The notes: a model not told the origin generated them from the letters alone. A stretch of DNA of 64,000 nt from Zonotrichia leucophrys gambelii (GCF_028769735.1 NC_088193.1:7157814-7221813); one strand, 5' to 3'; numbered from the stretch's first letter, positions 1 through 10,596 are shown. Made by a program: numbers and translations.

Positions 1-357
1 AGAACTCCTGACAGAGGATCCCAATCCCATGGAACTCCAGTCCCACAGAGCTCCTGACAGGGAACCCAATCCCATGGAATTCCTGAGAGGGGAACCCAAT
101 CCCATAAAACTGACACAGGAACCCAATCGCATGGAAGTCCTGACAGGGAACCCCAATCCCACAGAGCTCCTGACACAGGAACCAAATCCAACAGAATTCC
201 TGACAGAGGAACCCAGTCCCACAGAACCGACAGGGAAACCCGATCCCATAAAACTGACACAGGAACCCAATCCCATGGAACTCCAATCCCATGGAGCTCC
301 TGACACAGGAACCCAATCCCATGGAACACAAATTCCATGGAACTCCTGACAGGGAAC
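1..357. repeat. Minisatellite, ~30-bp unit (left end cut by window)
   Basis: Imperfect tandem copies of about 30 bp carrying GGAACCCAATCCCATGGAA followed by CTCCTGACAG or a variant. Around a dozen copies are visible, and the array is cut by the window start. It gives a spurious 106-codon ORF rich in EPNP. Confidence 0.9.
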
Positions 358-969
358 CCAAGCTTCTCTCTCACACCCACTTCTTGTAGGGGCCTTAATT
401 CAATGGAGGGCTGGGAATTTGTAGAAATATAAAATAATTTTGATCCTTCATGGCTTATTCTGCATAAGTGTTGAAGAATTTCTATTCCTCAGACCATTAG
501 GGACTGGCTGATCTGCGAATATTTAATAATTCACAGTGTATCAGAGGGTGCTAATCTCATCCAAACACGAGGACTTGACTTTAGAGAATGAAACACAGAA
601 TGTAATTGCGAAATTAAATTTTAAAAGAAGACAGCACTGGAATCCTGGCTGGAGGGATATGGAAAGAATTAGAGCCATAAGCAAAGCAACATGACCTGTG
701 AATTCTGATTTTTTAATTATGCCCATTGTGACAGCTCCTCCAGGTCACAGCAGCCTCGCTCCCCTCCTGCCCGCACAGAGCTCTCGGATGTGTGCAAAGG
801 CACAAGGATCATTTGGGGGTTCATTGCTCACCCGCGCTTTTCTCTGCCCTTGGGCAACATCCAAACGCTTCATTCCCTTTATTGCCTGCTGCTCCCACAC
901 TCAGCGCTTCTGCTTTCGCTTCCCGTGCCCACCCCGAGACTGCCTGGGGCCGGCTCAGCCTCTCTCCCT
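358..969. other. Upstream unique sequence, no feature
   Basis: AT-rich then mixed unique sequence between two minisatellites. Short overlapping ORFs only; nothing recognisable. Confidence 0.7.
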
Positions 970-1644
970 TGCTGCTCCTGGAGCTGCTTTTCCTGCTCCT
1001 GGAACCCCGTTACTTCTCCTGGAGCCCCTTTTCTATCTCCTGGAGCTCTTTTTCCTGCTCCTAGAGCCATTTTCCTTTTCCTGAAGCCCCTTGCTGATCC
1101 CGGAACTCCTTTCCTGCTCCTGGAGTTCTTTTCCTGCTCCTGGAGCCCCTTACTACTACTGGAGCTCTTTTTCCTGTTCCTGGAGCTCCTTTCCTGCTCC
1201 TGGACCTCCTTTCCTTCTCCTGGAGTCCCTTACTCCTCCTGGAGCCCTTTTCATTCTCCTAGAGCTCCTTTTCCTGTTCCTAGAGCTCCTTTCCTGTTCC
1301 TGGAATCCTTCCCAGCTCCTGGACCTCCTTTCCTGCTCCTGGACCTCCTTTACTGCTCCTGGAGCCTCTTACTCCTCCTGGAGCTCCTTCCCTGCACCTG
1401 GAGCTCCTTTCCTTCTCCTGAAGCCCTTTCCTCCTCCTGGAGCTCCTTTTCCTGTTCCTGGTAATCCTTTCCTGCTCCTGGAAACCTCTTCCCTGCTCCT
1501 GGAGCTCCTTTCCATCTCCTAGAGTTACTTTTCCTGCTCCTGGAGCCCTTTTCCTGCTCTTGGAGCTCCTTCCCTGTCCCTGAAGCTCTTTCCTGCTCCT
1601 GGAGCCACTTTGCTTTTCCTGGAGCTCCTTTCCTGCTCCTCGAG
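970..1644. repeat. Minisatellite based on CTCCTGGAGCTCCTTTCCTG
   Basis: About 675 bp of imperfect tandem repeats of roughly 24-27 bp built from TCCTGCTCCTGGAGC and CCTTT variants. The unit contains the palindromic core CTCCTGGAG or GAGCTC. Long ORFs on both strands are repeat artefacts. Confidence 0.9.
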
Positions 1645-3930
1645 GCCAGACACCTCGGGAGGTCCCCCGGAGCAGGAGGGGAGCCCCGGGGGGACAGGAG
1701 CGGCTGTCCCGGTGTCACCCCCGCGGTCCTGCAGCCCCAGCCCTGGGCAGGGCACGGGGATGGATTCTGCTCGGGAAGGAACCCCAGGTTCCCGCTTTAA
1801 GCCCGGGTTTAAGGCAGCCCTAAGGTTTGTGCTGCAGCACAAAGAAGGATATTCATGCAGGGAAAAGGGGCTGCGTGGCTGGGAACAATATTGGGTTTGT
1901 TCTTGCTCTCCCTGCGCTGGAAAGTTTACAGAAGCCCTAAAGAGAGAGGGGGTAAACTCTTATTTTAAGAACAAAACAGTGGAGGTTTCTTTGGAGCGGG
2001 CGCTGCCAAAGCCTGGCACACCGGACAGGAGCAGAGGACAGGCTGCCAGGAGAGAATACCCCGGGATTTGGTTCGGTTTGCTTTGCAGCGGGGTTGGTGC
2101 GGGGTCAGCCGCAGGTGCTCAGGGATGGGAAGGAACAGGAGCAGCTGAGAGCCCCAGCCCGGCAGGAACGGCAAAACCAAAGAACCAAATCCTCCCTGGG
2201 CTGGCTTCTCCCCGCTCCGGGTGCTGATGTTCCCACTGAGTGCATCCTCCGGCGTTTTGTCCTTTTCTGCTTTTTCTATTTTTTTTCCCCCCGTTTTCCC
2301 CATTGCTGGCATCCCGGAGGGTTCCAGTCCTGCTCGCCGGCACCTCCAGGGTGGGCACTGCGGTGGCTCCGGGGGCAGGAGCTGCTTGAGCTCCTTCTCA
2401 CTCACCTTCCGCCTAAACTAATTGCGTTTATACCCAATCCTTTCCCTTTCTTCCCATTTCTCGGGGTACTAACGCTGCTAAATTGTCGGACTTTTAGCAA
2501 GTCGCTGATTAACGCCCTATGACAACTTGGAGCTTAAGGATTTAGGTCTTGTTTGCACCGATCTCTCTGTTTTAAAGAGAAAAATCCCTCTCCGTGTCCC
2601 CGTGCCTCTCTCCCGTGCTCAGCCCGGGGCTGGCATTGCTCCTTCCCGCTTCACCTTCAAGACACGGCTTGAATCTAAGTCGAGGTGGGAGAAAAGTTGT
2701 TTTTCTCCTAGAATTGTGGCACGTTGGAGCTTTCTAAAATAAATTGGGCACAAGGGACGAGCTTTTCGAGTGACCTCCGTCTTCAGGCAGCAGCAACCAA
2801 CCCCCTCCCCAGCTCTGCGACCTTTTAATGGCTCCATTCTTTCCCAATTTACAGGAAAAACGCCCCCTCCCAATATACTGGATCCGGGGAATTTTGTATT
2901 CCAGCCCTCCCGATGCTCTCCCAGCCCCGTGGTCAGAAGGAGAGGAGGTGTGGAGGGAAAGGGGAGCTAAAAGGGAAGAAAAGAGAGAGTGAATGCTAAG
3001 GGGGAAAATGCTTTAAATCTTTCCTGTAAATCTCCAAATATATGAAGTCTGAGGAACAAATTCAAAGCAGGCACAGCCGCCTGAAGAGAAGTTAGAGAGA
3101 AATATTCTGTTCCATTCAAGCGCATCAAGGGTCTCGCTGAAGTCTTGTTTGGCTAAGGTCAGACGAGACTGGGTTCTCCAATAAAAATAAATCTCAAATT
3201 AATTATGGCCTCAAGCGAGGGGCCAGACGTTCGGAGCTAGTGCACTGCAGTCTGTTTTCTTGGCCTTCAGTATTTTTGTTTTTTGTGCCTCGGCTTTTCA
3301 ATAACTGCGGGATGGGGGAGGGAGGGAGGGCGGGCGCTGTTTTATTGGGACATGGAACTCAAATAAAAGCATCCAGGACACCCCTGGCTCGCCCCGCTCG
3401 CCCCTCATTGCCATGCAGCTTCAAAGCTCCCGCATCTTCTCCACCCCGCTTTTAAGACATTATGTTTTACTTAGTAGCGATTAGCGAGGAATAACTCCCC
3501 GGCTTCAGCTCCGAGATCTGCTGGGCTGTTCCTGTCGGGAAGAGGGACCCGATCCTCCAGTTCTGATCCCCTCTCCCGATCCCCTTTTATTGCTGCGGCT
3601 GAAAAGCGGAGGTTTACCCAATTCGCTGGGTCTAAAATTGGGATTCGTTTCGGGAGATCAAATCCCAGGGCTGCAGTTTGGGCTTTTTGCTTGTAAGAAC
3701 GTGGGGTTAGAAAAGAAACAAACACGTCGCGTTTTTCTTTCTGCGATGGGGTCAGTGCCAGGGGAAAGTCAGAGCCGGGGATTTTAAACGTTCCCTAAAG
3801 CTGGGGGAGAGTTTCCCTCCAGGGAAGGCTGGAGCGGGATAAACTCCGGCCCCTGCAAGCCCAGAATGACGGAATTGTGCCCACGTTCAGAGGGAACAGA
3901 ACCTGTGGCAGGTTATCTGAAAAGCGGCTA
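1645..3930. other. Upstream unique sequence with scattered CpGs
   Basis: GC-rich at 1645-1830, mixed afterwards. Short stretches such as 3150-3240 and 3470-3720 look unusually CpG-retaining and could be conserved regulatory DNA, but no motif combination is decisive. No gene seen. Confidence 0.5.
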
Positions 3931-3934
3931 TTGG

Positions 3935-4034
3935 ATTATATTATATATTATATATTATATATTATATATTATATATTATATATTATATATTATATATTAT
4001 ATATTATATATTATATATTATATATTATATATTA
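3935..4034. repeat. Heptanucleotide (TATATTA)n microsatellite
   Basis: About 14 near-perfect copies of a 7-bp TTATATA unit. The 21-bp (three-unit) periodicity shows as an IIYYILY repeat in translation. It is followed by a short TATATAT run. Confidence 0.95.
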
Positions 4035-4625
4035 TTGGATATATATCACACACAATGCACCGCGCGGGCTGTGGAAATACACGCGTGTGAAAAGCTCGTT
4101 TTACAAAGGGGACACTTTGCAAAAATTGAGGCTCTTTCTAGCCACAAAGCCAGAGCGTGGATGTTGGGGTTTTTGAGCTCCCCTCCTCTATCCCCGCGTT
4201 ATTTCACAGCCACAGCTCCAGGCTGGGCTCAACGAGAGCTCAGCTGATGCTGTTGGGGTCACAGAGGGTGACAGAAGCCAATCCCCTCTCCCCCCCTTGG
4301 AAAATCAGATTCCCAACCTGCAATGGGGGTGGGAAAGGTTCCCACTGTGTTTGTTCCTAGGGAATAACCGGACGGTTTTAATCATGAAGTGATGCCCGCT
4401 AATCCCGCGTGGGTAACAGACAGAAAATCCAAATCTTTGGGGTTCTGCGAGGGATTGGCACAGAACTACACCGAGGGTTAACTCCTTTGGGTCTGGACAT
4501 GAAACAGCTCCAGGCCACATCCCCCCCAGTGGCTCCTCATTCCCTTCGGATCGCGGCGTTTTCACCTTCTCCGTGTGGGGCTGGGAGCAGCCCCAAGGAC
4601 GGGGACAGGAGGTGGGGACGTGCCA
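4035..4625. other. Upstream unique sequence, no feature
   Basis: Unique sequence between the heptamer microsatellite and the CpG-retaining block at 4630. Nothing recognisable as a gene or regulatory cluster. Confidence 0.6.
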
Positions 4626-4629
4626 GGCG

Positions 4630-4960
4630 CCCGAGATCGATATTGAGCTAATTAACAACGCCGCTCGACAATTCCGTTCCGTTCGTTAACGTAGTGACAT
4701 ATAAAACTAATAACAATAATAAATAACAATAGAGGAGTAACTGATTTCTACCAGCCAGTCCCCATGTAAACATTTGAAAGCCGTGGTTGCCAAGATCAAA
4801 TGATTTTCCAGCTGTCTGGCGGTGACCACATGAAGCAGATCCCAATTCCTTTGCTGTACGTACATGAGCATCCGAAGGGCGAGCGACAGATCCAGAGTGG
4901 CAACAGATCCTGCTCAGCGCCGTGCCCGCCTTTTCCCCGCCTGTCTCGGCTCCCTCCTTC
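4630..4960. promoter_or_regulatory. Candidate upstream regulatory block
   Basis: Non-repetitive sequence with many retained CpGs despite moderate AT content (near 4630-4690 and 4860-4950). It contains TAATTAA, GTTAACG, CAGCTG and GACCACATG elements. CpG retention in otherwise AT-rich unique DNA often marks conserved cis-elements. The function is inferred; no alignment was possible. Confidence 0.35.
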
Positions 4961-4968
4961 GTGGTTAA

Positions 4969-5085
4969 ATGCAATAACAGTTAAAAACCCAGTTAGATAA
5001 CACTTAAATACTCAGTGAAACACCAGTGAAAAGCTCAGTCAAATACTCAGTTAAATAACAGTTAAATACCCAGAGTCACGGCACA
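4969..5085. repeat. Degenerate short tandem repeat, ~13-bp unit
   Basis: Loosely repeated ACAGTTAAA and ACTCAGTGAAA-type units, including GTTAAATAAC and AGTTAAATACCCAG. Imperfect, about eight units. Confidence 0.55.
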
Positions 5086-5679
5086 ACCACCTAGGATGAT
5101 TCAGAGCTTGGCGTCCGGAGGTTATGAATATTTCAGCCTTTTGCAAAAAGTATGGAGTAACGTCAAAGGTGGCTTTGGTTTTGGTTTTGAGGTTTTTAGG
5201 GGGTATTTGTTTTTAAATTTTTTTTTTTGGGGGGGGATGGTGGAAGGTGGGGGATTAAAACAAAACCAGAAAGAAAAAATAATGCAAAGCTTCTATTTTT
5301 CGTTATTTGGGCGGAAAAGAGCAGATTGTTCGGCTTCTCCTTGGAGTGTGTAACACCTCCGCTCATTCCCTTATCTCTTGGATTCTCCCAAATGTTGCTT
5401 TAGACCAAACCCCGGAGGAGAAGCGCGGAGCATCCCTGCCAGCCCCGGTATCACGAGTGACCTGAGCAGGCTCCGCGCATCCCCAGACATGCAAAACAAA
5501 CCCCTGCGGGTCACGGTGCCCGTCTGGCCATAAAATGCAGAGCTGGGTTCCAAAAATATCTCCCGGTGCGATGGTGGGGGGTCTGTCTGGCAACTGCCCG
5601 GCTTTGGGATGCGCGGCAGGGCCGGATTTGATTGTCCCTTCAGCTCCGGGCTGAAGGGACAAAAACGCCCTCAAAAAGG

Positions 5680-6305
5680 GTTTGAGGTGTCGGGCTCAGG
5701 GGGTTTTGGGGTTGAAGATGGGTGACATTTAGGGCTGGGGATGGGCTCAGGGAGTTTTGGCGTTGTCGGGCTCAGGGGTTTGAGGGTGTCAGGCTCAGGG
5801 GATTTGAGGTGTCGGGCTCAGGGGTTTGAGGGTGTCAGGCTCAGGGGTTTGAGGCGTCGGGCACAGGGGTTTGAGGGGGTCGGCCTCAGGGAGTTTTGGG
5901 GTTGTCGGGCTAAGGGGGGTTTGGGGTTGAAGATGAGTGACATTTAGGGTTGGGGTTGGGCTCAGGAGGTTGTGAGGGTGTCGGGCTCATGGAGTTTTGG
6001 GGCAGACGGGCTCAGGGAATTGAGGGTGTCAGGCTCAGGGGTTTGAGGTGTCAGGCTCAGGGAATTGAGGGGGTCGGGCTCAGGGAGTTTTGGGGCTGTC
6101 GAGTTCAGGGGTTTGATGGTGTCGGGCTCAGGAGTTTGAGGGGTCGGGCTCAGGGTTTTGAGGGGTCGAGCTCAGAGATTTGAGGTGTCGGGCTCAGGGG
6201 TTTGAGGGGTCGGACTCAGAGATTTGAGGTGTCGGGCTCAGGGGTTTGAGGGGTCGGGCTCAGGGGTTTGAGGGGTCGGACTCAGAGATTTGAGGGGTCG
6301 GGCTC
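5680..6305. repeat. Minisatellite with higher-order structure (GGGCTCAGGGGTTTGAGG)
   Basis: About 625 bp of tandem ~21-bp units of the form GTCGGGCTCAGGGGTTTGAG. A longer segment with GTTGAAGATG and GTGACATTTAGGG occurs twice, near 5712 and 5928, giving a higher-order period of roughly 200-215 bp. G-rich on the + strand. Confidence 0.9.
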
Positions 6306-7856
6306 CTCTCCCGGGAGCTGGGCCCGTTTTCAGGTGGTTCCCCCGCCTCTCCTGGATCCTCAGCTCCCCCGCTGTCGGTCCCGCAGCCCGACTCAAAGTG
6401 CCCTGTGATGTCGGTGGGTGACAGAGGCTCCTTCCAGGGGATTTTTCCCCTTTCCTTTCGCGGTTGAGATCCTCAACCTGCCCTCTCCCTCACCCCCCAC
6501 CCGCGTTGTTTGTCGGAGCTGGTGGGGAGCGCTGTCTAGAGAGGAAACCATTCGGGTTTTGAAAGGATGCGTTTCACTCTTCCCTTTACCCTCTCGCTTT
6601 TCTGGTCGCTGTGGGAACGCCGAGGGGGGAGCCGGGACCGGAGCACTGGGGGAGAAGGGGCAGGACAGTGGGCACGGGAAAGCAAGAGGAATGAGGAAAG
6701 CAAAGGGTTAACGGTGATTTCTTTTAATTGAACTCCAGTTTTGTGGCCCTAGGCGAGGGGGGACCTGACCCCGCTAGCAGCATCCAGATGTGCGGCTCTC
6801 GGGGGACCCGCGCAGCCCCGGAGCGGGGGGCAGGCAGGAGGGGCCGGGGTCGGGCGCTCCCCCCGCTGCAGGCGGCCCCAAGCGCCGGCGAGCAGCGAGC
6901 CAAAAACCTCCAGGTCTGGTCACGTTCAGCCCCGTGTCTACATCCGAACTGAAAAATTGTAGCTGAATTGATGAGGCTAATTTCAGAGGAGGGGGAGGGA
7001 GGGGAGGGAGGGGCAAGGGGGATCTGCGGCTCTCTCCTGCCAGCCTCGGGCTCGGAGAAATAAAGTATTAATAAAGCATCCCTGCCGCAGCCGGGGAGAA
7101 ACACTGGTGGCATTATTGCTTTTCCCTTTTGGAAGGAGCAGGGGCAAGATAACTTTGGATATAACTTTGCTTCCCCTCATCCCCTTCCCCGTGGCTGGAC
7201 TAAAGACAGGGGGGAACAAAAAGCCTGGACGCGACTGGCACTGCACAAGGTAACGCTGTCCCCCGACGGGCAGGGTGCCCTGCTGCCCTGGCACCTTCCT
7301 CTCTTGCCTTCCCCTCCTTTCCTTTCCCTCGCTGTGTGCCCGGTTTGTGGAAGCGGGGCAGGAGGGCGGCCCGGCTGCTGCATGGTGTGTCCGTGGTTGT
7401 TGTGGCCCGGGCGGGGAGCGGGAGCGGCACAGGCGGGGATTGTCTCATTTCCCTTTGGAAAGGTTCGGCTTTTCCCGGAAAGAGGAAAACGCGCGTTCTG
7501 CTGCCGCTCGCTGCGCTCTGAATGAGGGAGGATCGCGCGTCAGGGGCTCTGGAGCGAGGTTTAGAGGCTGAGGGGTTTGTTTGCTGTTTGCTGTGCCCGT
7601 CAGGACACGGCACCCGAGCGGCTGTTCCGGTACTGAATGGGAGGTTCTGACATGGTTATCAAGAGGGGGTGTCCCCCCCGCTGTGTGGGGGTTTCACATC
7701 AGTGCGGAGGCTGGGAAAGGGCTCCGGCACCTGAAAGAAAGGACAGAAACCATCCATGGCAGCGCCTTCCCTTCCCAGCCCCACATCCCCCCGCCAGAGC
7801 AGCGGGACTGAGCGAAGGGGCCAGAGTGGCCGGGAGCCTCGGCTTGCCCGCAGCCC
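6306..7856. other. GC-rich FLI1 upstream region
   Basis: Unique GC-rich sequence leading into the promoter. It contains the G-rich tract at 6989-7022 and several CpG clusters. No exon is recognised; alternative FLI1 first exons known in mammals could lie here, but I cannot identify one. Confidence 0.5.
6989..7022 (+). other. G-run tract with quadruplex-forming pattern
   Basis: At least five runs of three to five G separated by single A or short CAA loops, on the + strand about 1.75 kb before the FLI1 start codon. This matches the usual intramolecular G-quadruplex pattern. Confidence 0.6.
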
Positions 7857-7972
7857 GTGTTGGATCCGTCTGTCTGTCCTGCATTATTGCACTCTGTGTT
7901 GGATCCGTCTGTCTGTCCCGCATTATTACACTCTGTGTTGGATCCGTCTGTCTGTCCTGCATTATTGCACTC
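7857..7972. repeat. Three tandem copies of a 39-bp unit
   Basis: Three near-identical copies starting at 7857, 7896 and 7935. Each begins GTGTTGGATCCGTCTGTCTG and ends with CATTATTGCACTC. Located about 0.8-0.9 kb before the FLI1 start. Confidence 0.95.
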
Positions 7973-8369
7973 AGCGCTCGCTCCTGGCAGCGGCTGCACC
8001 CTCGGCTCACGCTCCGTGCTGGGAGGCGTGAAGGAGAGGGCTCGAAATATGCTTTAAATTCGTTTTAATCGCCAGACTTTTTCTCTTCTCCCTCCGCCTG
8101 CCGTCACCGAATTGCATTTACGGTTTTCTCCCCTTAATTTTTCCCGTTGACTGGAAAACGCATTAATAAAAAAATCTGTGGGAAGAGACGGAAATTCGGT
8201 GAGTCAGGCGAAAGCTGCTCCAGCCAAAAGAAAAAAAAATAAAAAAAAAAGGCAAAACCCCACGTTAAACGGAGCCGTGAGATGACACAGGCTGCCTAAC
8301 ACGGGGTGCGAGGCAAGCTCTGCGCTGGCCGGGCTGTCCCAGCGACAAACAGGAGCTGTGACAGAGGTG

Positions 8370-8766
8370 GCTATTGTTCTGCCCCTTCTTATCTAAATGG
8401 AGCAAATATCCTGTATGTAAAATATATATATTTTCACCAAGAAGGCAGGACCAGCGTAGAGACGAAGGTTTCCTCCTCGAGTGACTTCACTTCCCAAAAT
8501 TAGCAGAAAAAAACGTTTCATCCGGTTAACTGTCTCTTTTTCGCTCTGCTGCAAGAAGGAAAGTTAAAAAAAGAGAGAGACCGAGAGAGAGGGAGGGAGG
8601 GAGAGAGAGGGGGAGAGGGGGTACGGAGAGAGCAGCAAAACCGCTGGAAGGGCAGCGACAAGAGCGAAAAGAGAGAGAAGGATAAAAAACTTCAGCAGGC
8701 GTCAGTCGCAGGCTAAACCGGGTCAATGTGTGGAATATTGCTGGTCCCGGCTGGAAGTTTTTCCCG
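8370..8766 (+). promoter_or_regulatory. FLI1 proximal promoter and 5' leader
   Basis: Sequence directly upstream of the FLI1 start. Visible elements are: a GATA-type site (TTATCT, 8389-8394); an AT-rich TATATATATTTT stretch near 8421-8432; TTCC cores near 8470 and 8490; a strong ETS-like ATCCGG site at about 8519-8524 followed by GTTAACTGTCTC; AAGGAAAG near 8556; and a purine-rich GA tract at 8567-8622. GATA plus ETS sites fit the auto- and cross-regulated FLI1 promoter known from mammals. The ATCCGGTTAACTGTCTC block resembles the start of mammalian FLI1 mRNA as I recall it, so transcription probably begins near 8520-8540. The exact start site is inferred, not seen. Confidence 0.65.
8567..8622 (+). 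repeat. GA-rich purine tract in promoter/leader
   Basis: Run of GAGA and GGGAGGGAGGG, interrupted only by one ACCG, on the sense strand. It may lie in the transcribed 5' leader. Similar purine tracts are recalled in mammalian FLI1 leaders. Confidence 0.75.
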
Positions 8767-8783
8767 ATGGACGGCACTATTAA
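8730..8783 (+). promoter_or_regulatory. uORF 2 of FLI1 leader (GUG -37)
   Basis: A GTG 37 bases before the FLI1 start opens a 17-codon frame that differs from both FLI1 and uORF 1. It ends at TAA 8781-8783, overlapping the FLI1 start codon (mRNA +15 to +17). Non-AUG initiation cannot be shown from sequence alone. The offset is the one I recall for the mammalian GUG uORF, which is why it is listed. Confidence 0.55.
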
Positions 8784-8784
8784 G
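8767..8784 (+). CDS. FLI1: FLI1 coding exon 1 (residues 1-6)
   Basis: First coding exon of the ETS-family transcription factor FLI1, a nuclear DNA-binding protein that acts in blood, megakaryocyte and endothelial development. The six codons read MDGTIK and are followed directly by a GTAAGG splice donor at 8785. The next exon starts in phase 0 with [13 protein letters not shown], the known FLI1 N-terminus; the paralogue ERG begins differently (MASTIK as I recall). The start codon context is weak: C at -3, G at +4. Two upstream ORFs overlap it, so leaky scanning or reinitiation is likely. The upstream leader is part of the same exon, but its 5' end cannot be fixed from sequence; I place it roughly in 8520-8700. 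Identification is secure because all four exons join in frame into one FLI1 protein. Confidence 0.96.
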
Positions 8785-8870
8785 GTAAGGGCAGGAGGGG
8801 CTGGGGGTCCCCTCGGGCTGGGGGGCTCTGGGAAGGGGCGCGGGGCTGGGGGCCGGCTCCGGCCGGGCTC

Positions 8871-8912
8871 CCTCCTCCTCCTCCTCCTCCTCCTCCTCCC
8901 TCTCCTCCTCCT
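8871..8912. repeat. (CTC)n trinucleotide microsatellite
   Basis: About 13 CTC triplets with one interruption, just inside intron 1 and about 90 bp from the donor. Confidence 0.9.
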
Positions 8913-9584
8913 CTTCGGCCGCCGCGTCCCGGGGCTCTCCCGGGGCCTCCCCGGTGCTCGGGGGTTCGCAGCCGGTTCGTGCCCAGTGCCAGGGCCCAGG
9001 AGGGTCGGGCAGTGCCCGGCTCGGGGCAGTGCCAGCGGCAGCTCCTGCTCCCGGCTCGGCTCGGAGCTGCCCCCGCTGTCCGTCTGTCCCTGGCCCGGCC
9101 CTGGCCCCGGCGCTCTGGCTCGGGTGGTCGCCCGTGTTCCTCCAGCAGCTTTCTTGGGGTTTTTGGCGGGGAAAAAGCCCCGGGCTGGAGGAGAAACATC
9201 GCCCTGGCTCGGAGGAAAGGGAAGCAGAGTGAGGCAAATAAACCACCAAGCTAACCAACCTCGGGTGGCCTTGAGCAACCAGGGACGCTGCTGGGGCTGG
9301 GAGCAGTTCCCCCTCTGCCCCCCGGCCGCTCCTTCAGCCCCTGCCGGGATGAACCGAGCCCTTCCAGCTCCCCCAGAGCTTCTGCAAGCCGGGGCGGCAC
9401 CGGGCTGCCTTTGGGGGACCCTTGTGTGAGTGTGACAGGCTCTTCTTGGGGAGCGCTGCGGGACAGGAGCCCTCGAACAGAGGAGCCTTGAAGCGAGAGA
9501 CGCTGTGGGTGTGTTTGGGTTGGATGATTTCGAAAGATGCCTATCGCCTGCCTGGGTGGGGTGTCGAGCTCGCCTTAAAAGTGC

Positions 9585-9640
9585 CTTTTTTCTCTTTTTT
9601 TTCTTTTTTTCTTTTTTTTTTTTTCTATTTTTTTAAATTT
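9585..9640. repeat. T-rich low-complexity tract
   Basis: Poly-T interrupted by C and A. Confidence 0.9.
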
Positions 9641-9739
9641 TGCTGACCTGGGTAGAACAAAGCTGCAAACGGGCAGGAACTGAAACTGTCTCCCTTAGAT
9701 TGCAGCTTGTGACAAGTGCACGGTTTGGAAAGGTCTCAA

Positions 9740-9842
9740 GAGAAGGGGGAGGGAAGGAGATGGACAGGAAGAGAAAATGGAAAGAGGAAAGAAGGAGGGA
9801 AAGAAAAGGTGAATGTCAGAAAGGAAGGGAGAAAGCAGGAGT
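9740..9842. repeat. Purine-rich (GGAAAGA) low-complexity tract
   Basis: Nearly pure A/G sequence with many GGAA and GGGA words on the + strand. Confidence 0.75.
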
Positions 9843-10399
9843 GTTGAAAGCACAATATTTGGGAGGTATGGCTGGAATAAGACAGGTTTTCCCCTCCACC
9901 TCCTCAGATCTGTAGCAAAAGTAACCTGGGCCTCATTCAGGATACATTTAATGTACCACAACTTTCTTTGATTTGCGGAGCCCTAAATATTGTGCAGTGA
10001 AAGTGCAGAAATTCCCCATCTGTGCCTTTGCGGTGCTGCACACGTGGACCCGCCGTTGTGCAGAGGCCAGGAGCCCCCTGCCCATCCCTGAGCAGAGCTG
10101 GGCTGTGCCCCTGTTCCCCGGAGCCCCCGGGAGCTGCTCCTGCCCCCGCTGCCCCCAGCTCCCCCCGGCTGCGGTTTGGGGATGAGGAACTGCAGCTCCG
10201 AGCTGGGCTCAGTCACGCTGAGGCTGCGGCCAAAGGAGGAACTCGGCCACAGCCCAGGTCACTGCCCGGGGCTGGGCCTGCCCTGGGGCTGCTGGGCAGC
10301 CTCTGCCACTGCCCTGTGCCCGCTCTGCAGCCTCTGCCACTGCCCTGTGCCCTGCTGCCCTGCCAGGGCAGGGTCTGGCACTCCTGGGGCTGGGAGAAC

Positions 10400-10596
10400 C
10401 AGGATACAGAGTCCAGAGATGGGATCCAGACACAGGATCCAGATATGGGATCCAGACACAGGATCCAGACACAGAATCCAGAGATGGGATCCAGAGACAG
10501 GATCCAGAGGCAGGACCCAGAGATTGGACCCAGAGATGGGACCCAGAGACAGGACCCAGAGATGGGATCTAGAGATGGGAACCAGACACAGGATCT
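10400..10596. repeat. Minisatellite, ~13-14-bp unit (GGATCCAGAGATG)
   Basis: About 14 imperfect copies of GGATCCAGA followed by CACA or GATG variants. The long ORFs here come from the array. Confidence 0.9.

Larger units (their letters stand above)
8726..8784 (+). promoter_or_regulatory. uORF 1 of FLI1 leader (AUG -41), spliced into exon 2
   Basis: An ATG lies exactly 41 bases before the FLI1 start codon. It reads in another frame for 19 codons to the end of exon 1. Across the exon 1/exon 2 junction it continues for six sense codons and stops at TGA 43016-43018, which is mRNA position +35. The predicted product is 25 residues. The ATG context is weak (T at -3, T at +4). An overlapping uORF that ends beyond the main AUG is expected to lower FLI1 translation or redirect ribosomes downstream. 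Mammalian FLI1 mRNA is reported to carry AUG -41 and GUG -37 uORFs with such a role; that is recalled knowledge, while the positions here are seen directly. Confidence 0.8.
6300..9430. promoter_or_regulatory. CpG-rich promoter island around FLI1 exon 1
   Basis: CpG dinucleotides are retained at high density in blocks near 6720-6920, 7330-7640 and 8740-9430, separated by less GC-rich stretches. The rest of the window is largely CpG-poor. This is the usual signature of an unmethylated vertebrate promoter region, and exon 1 sits inside it. The block after exon 1 (8785-9430) is the GC-rich start of intron 1. Long antisense ORFs there are a by-product of the composition. Confidence 0.7.

Noticed and set aside
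950..1842. Overlapping ORFs of 120-224 codons on both strands
   Set aside because: All come from the CTCCTGGAG minisatellite.
8767..8784. Gene could be the paralogue ERG
   Set aside because: The start MDGTIK, the [11 protein letters not shown] segment, the [18 protein letters not shown] segment and the PNT sequence fit FLI1; ERG differs at all of these.
8526..9278. 250-codon antisense ORF over the promoter and exon 1
   Set aside because: GC-rich CpG-island sequence with a CTC repeat; Arg/Pro/Gly-rich with no motif. It lies opposite the true exon 1.
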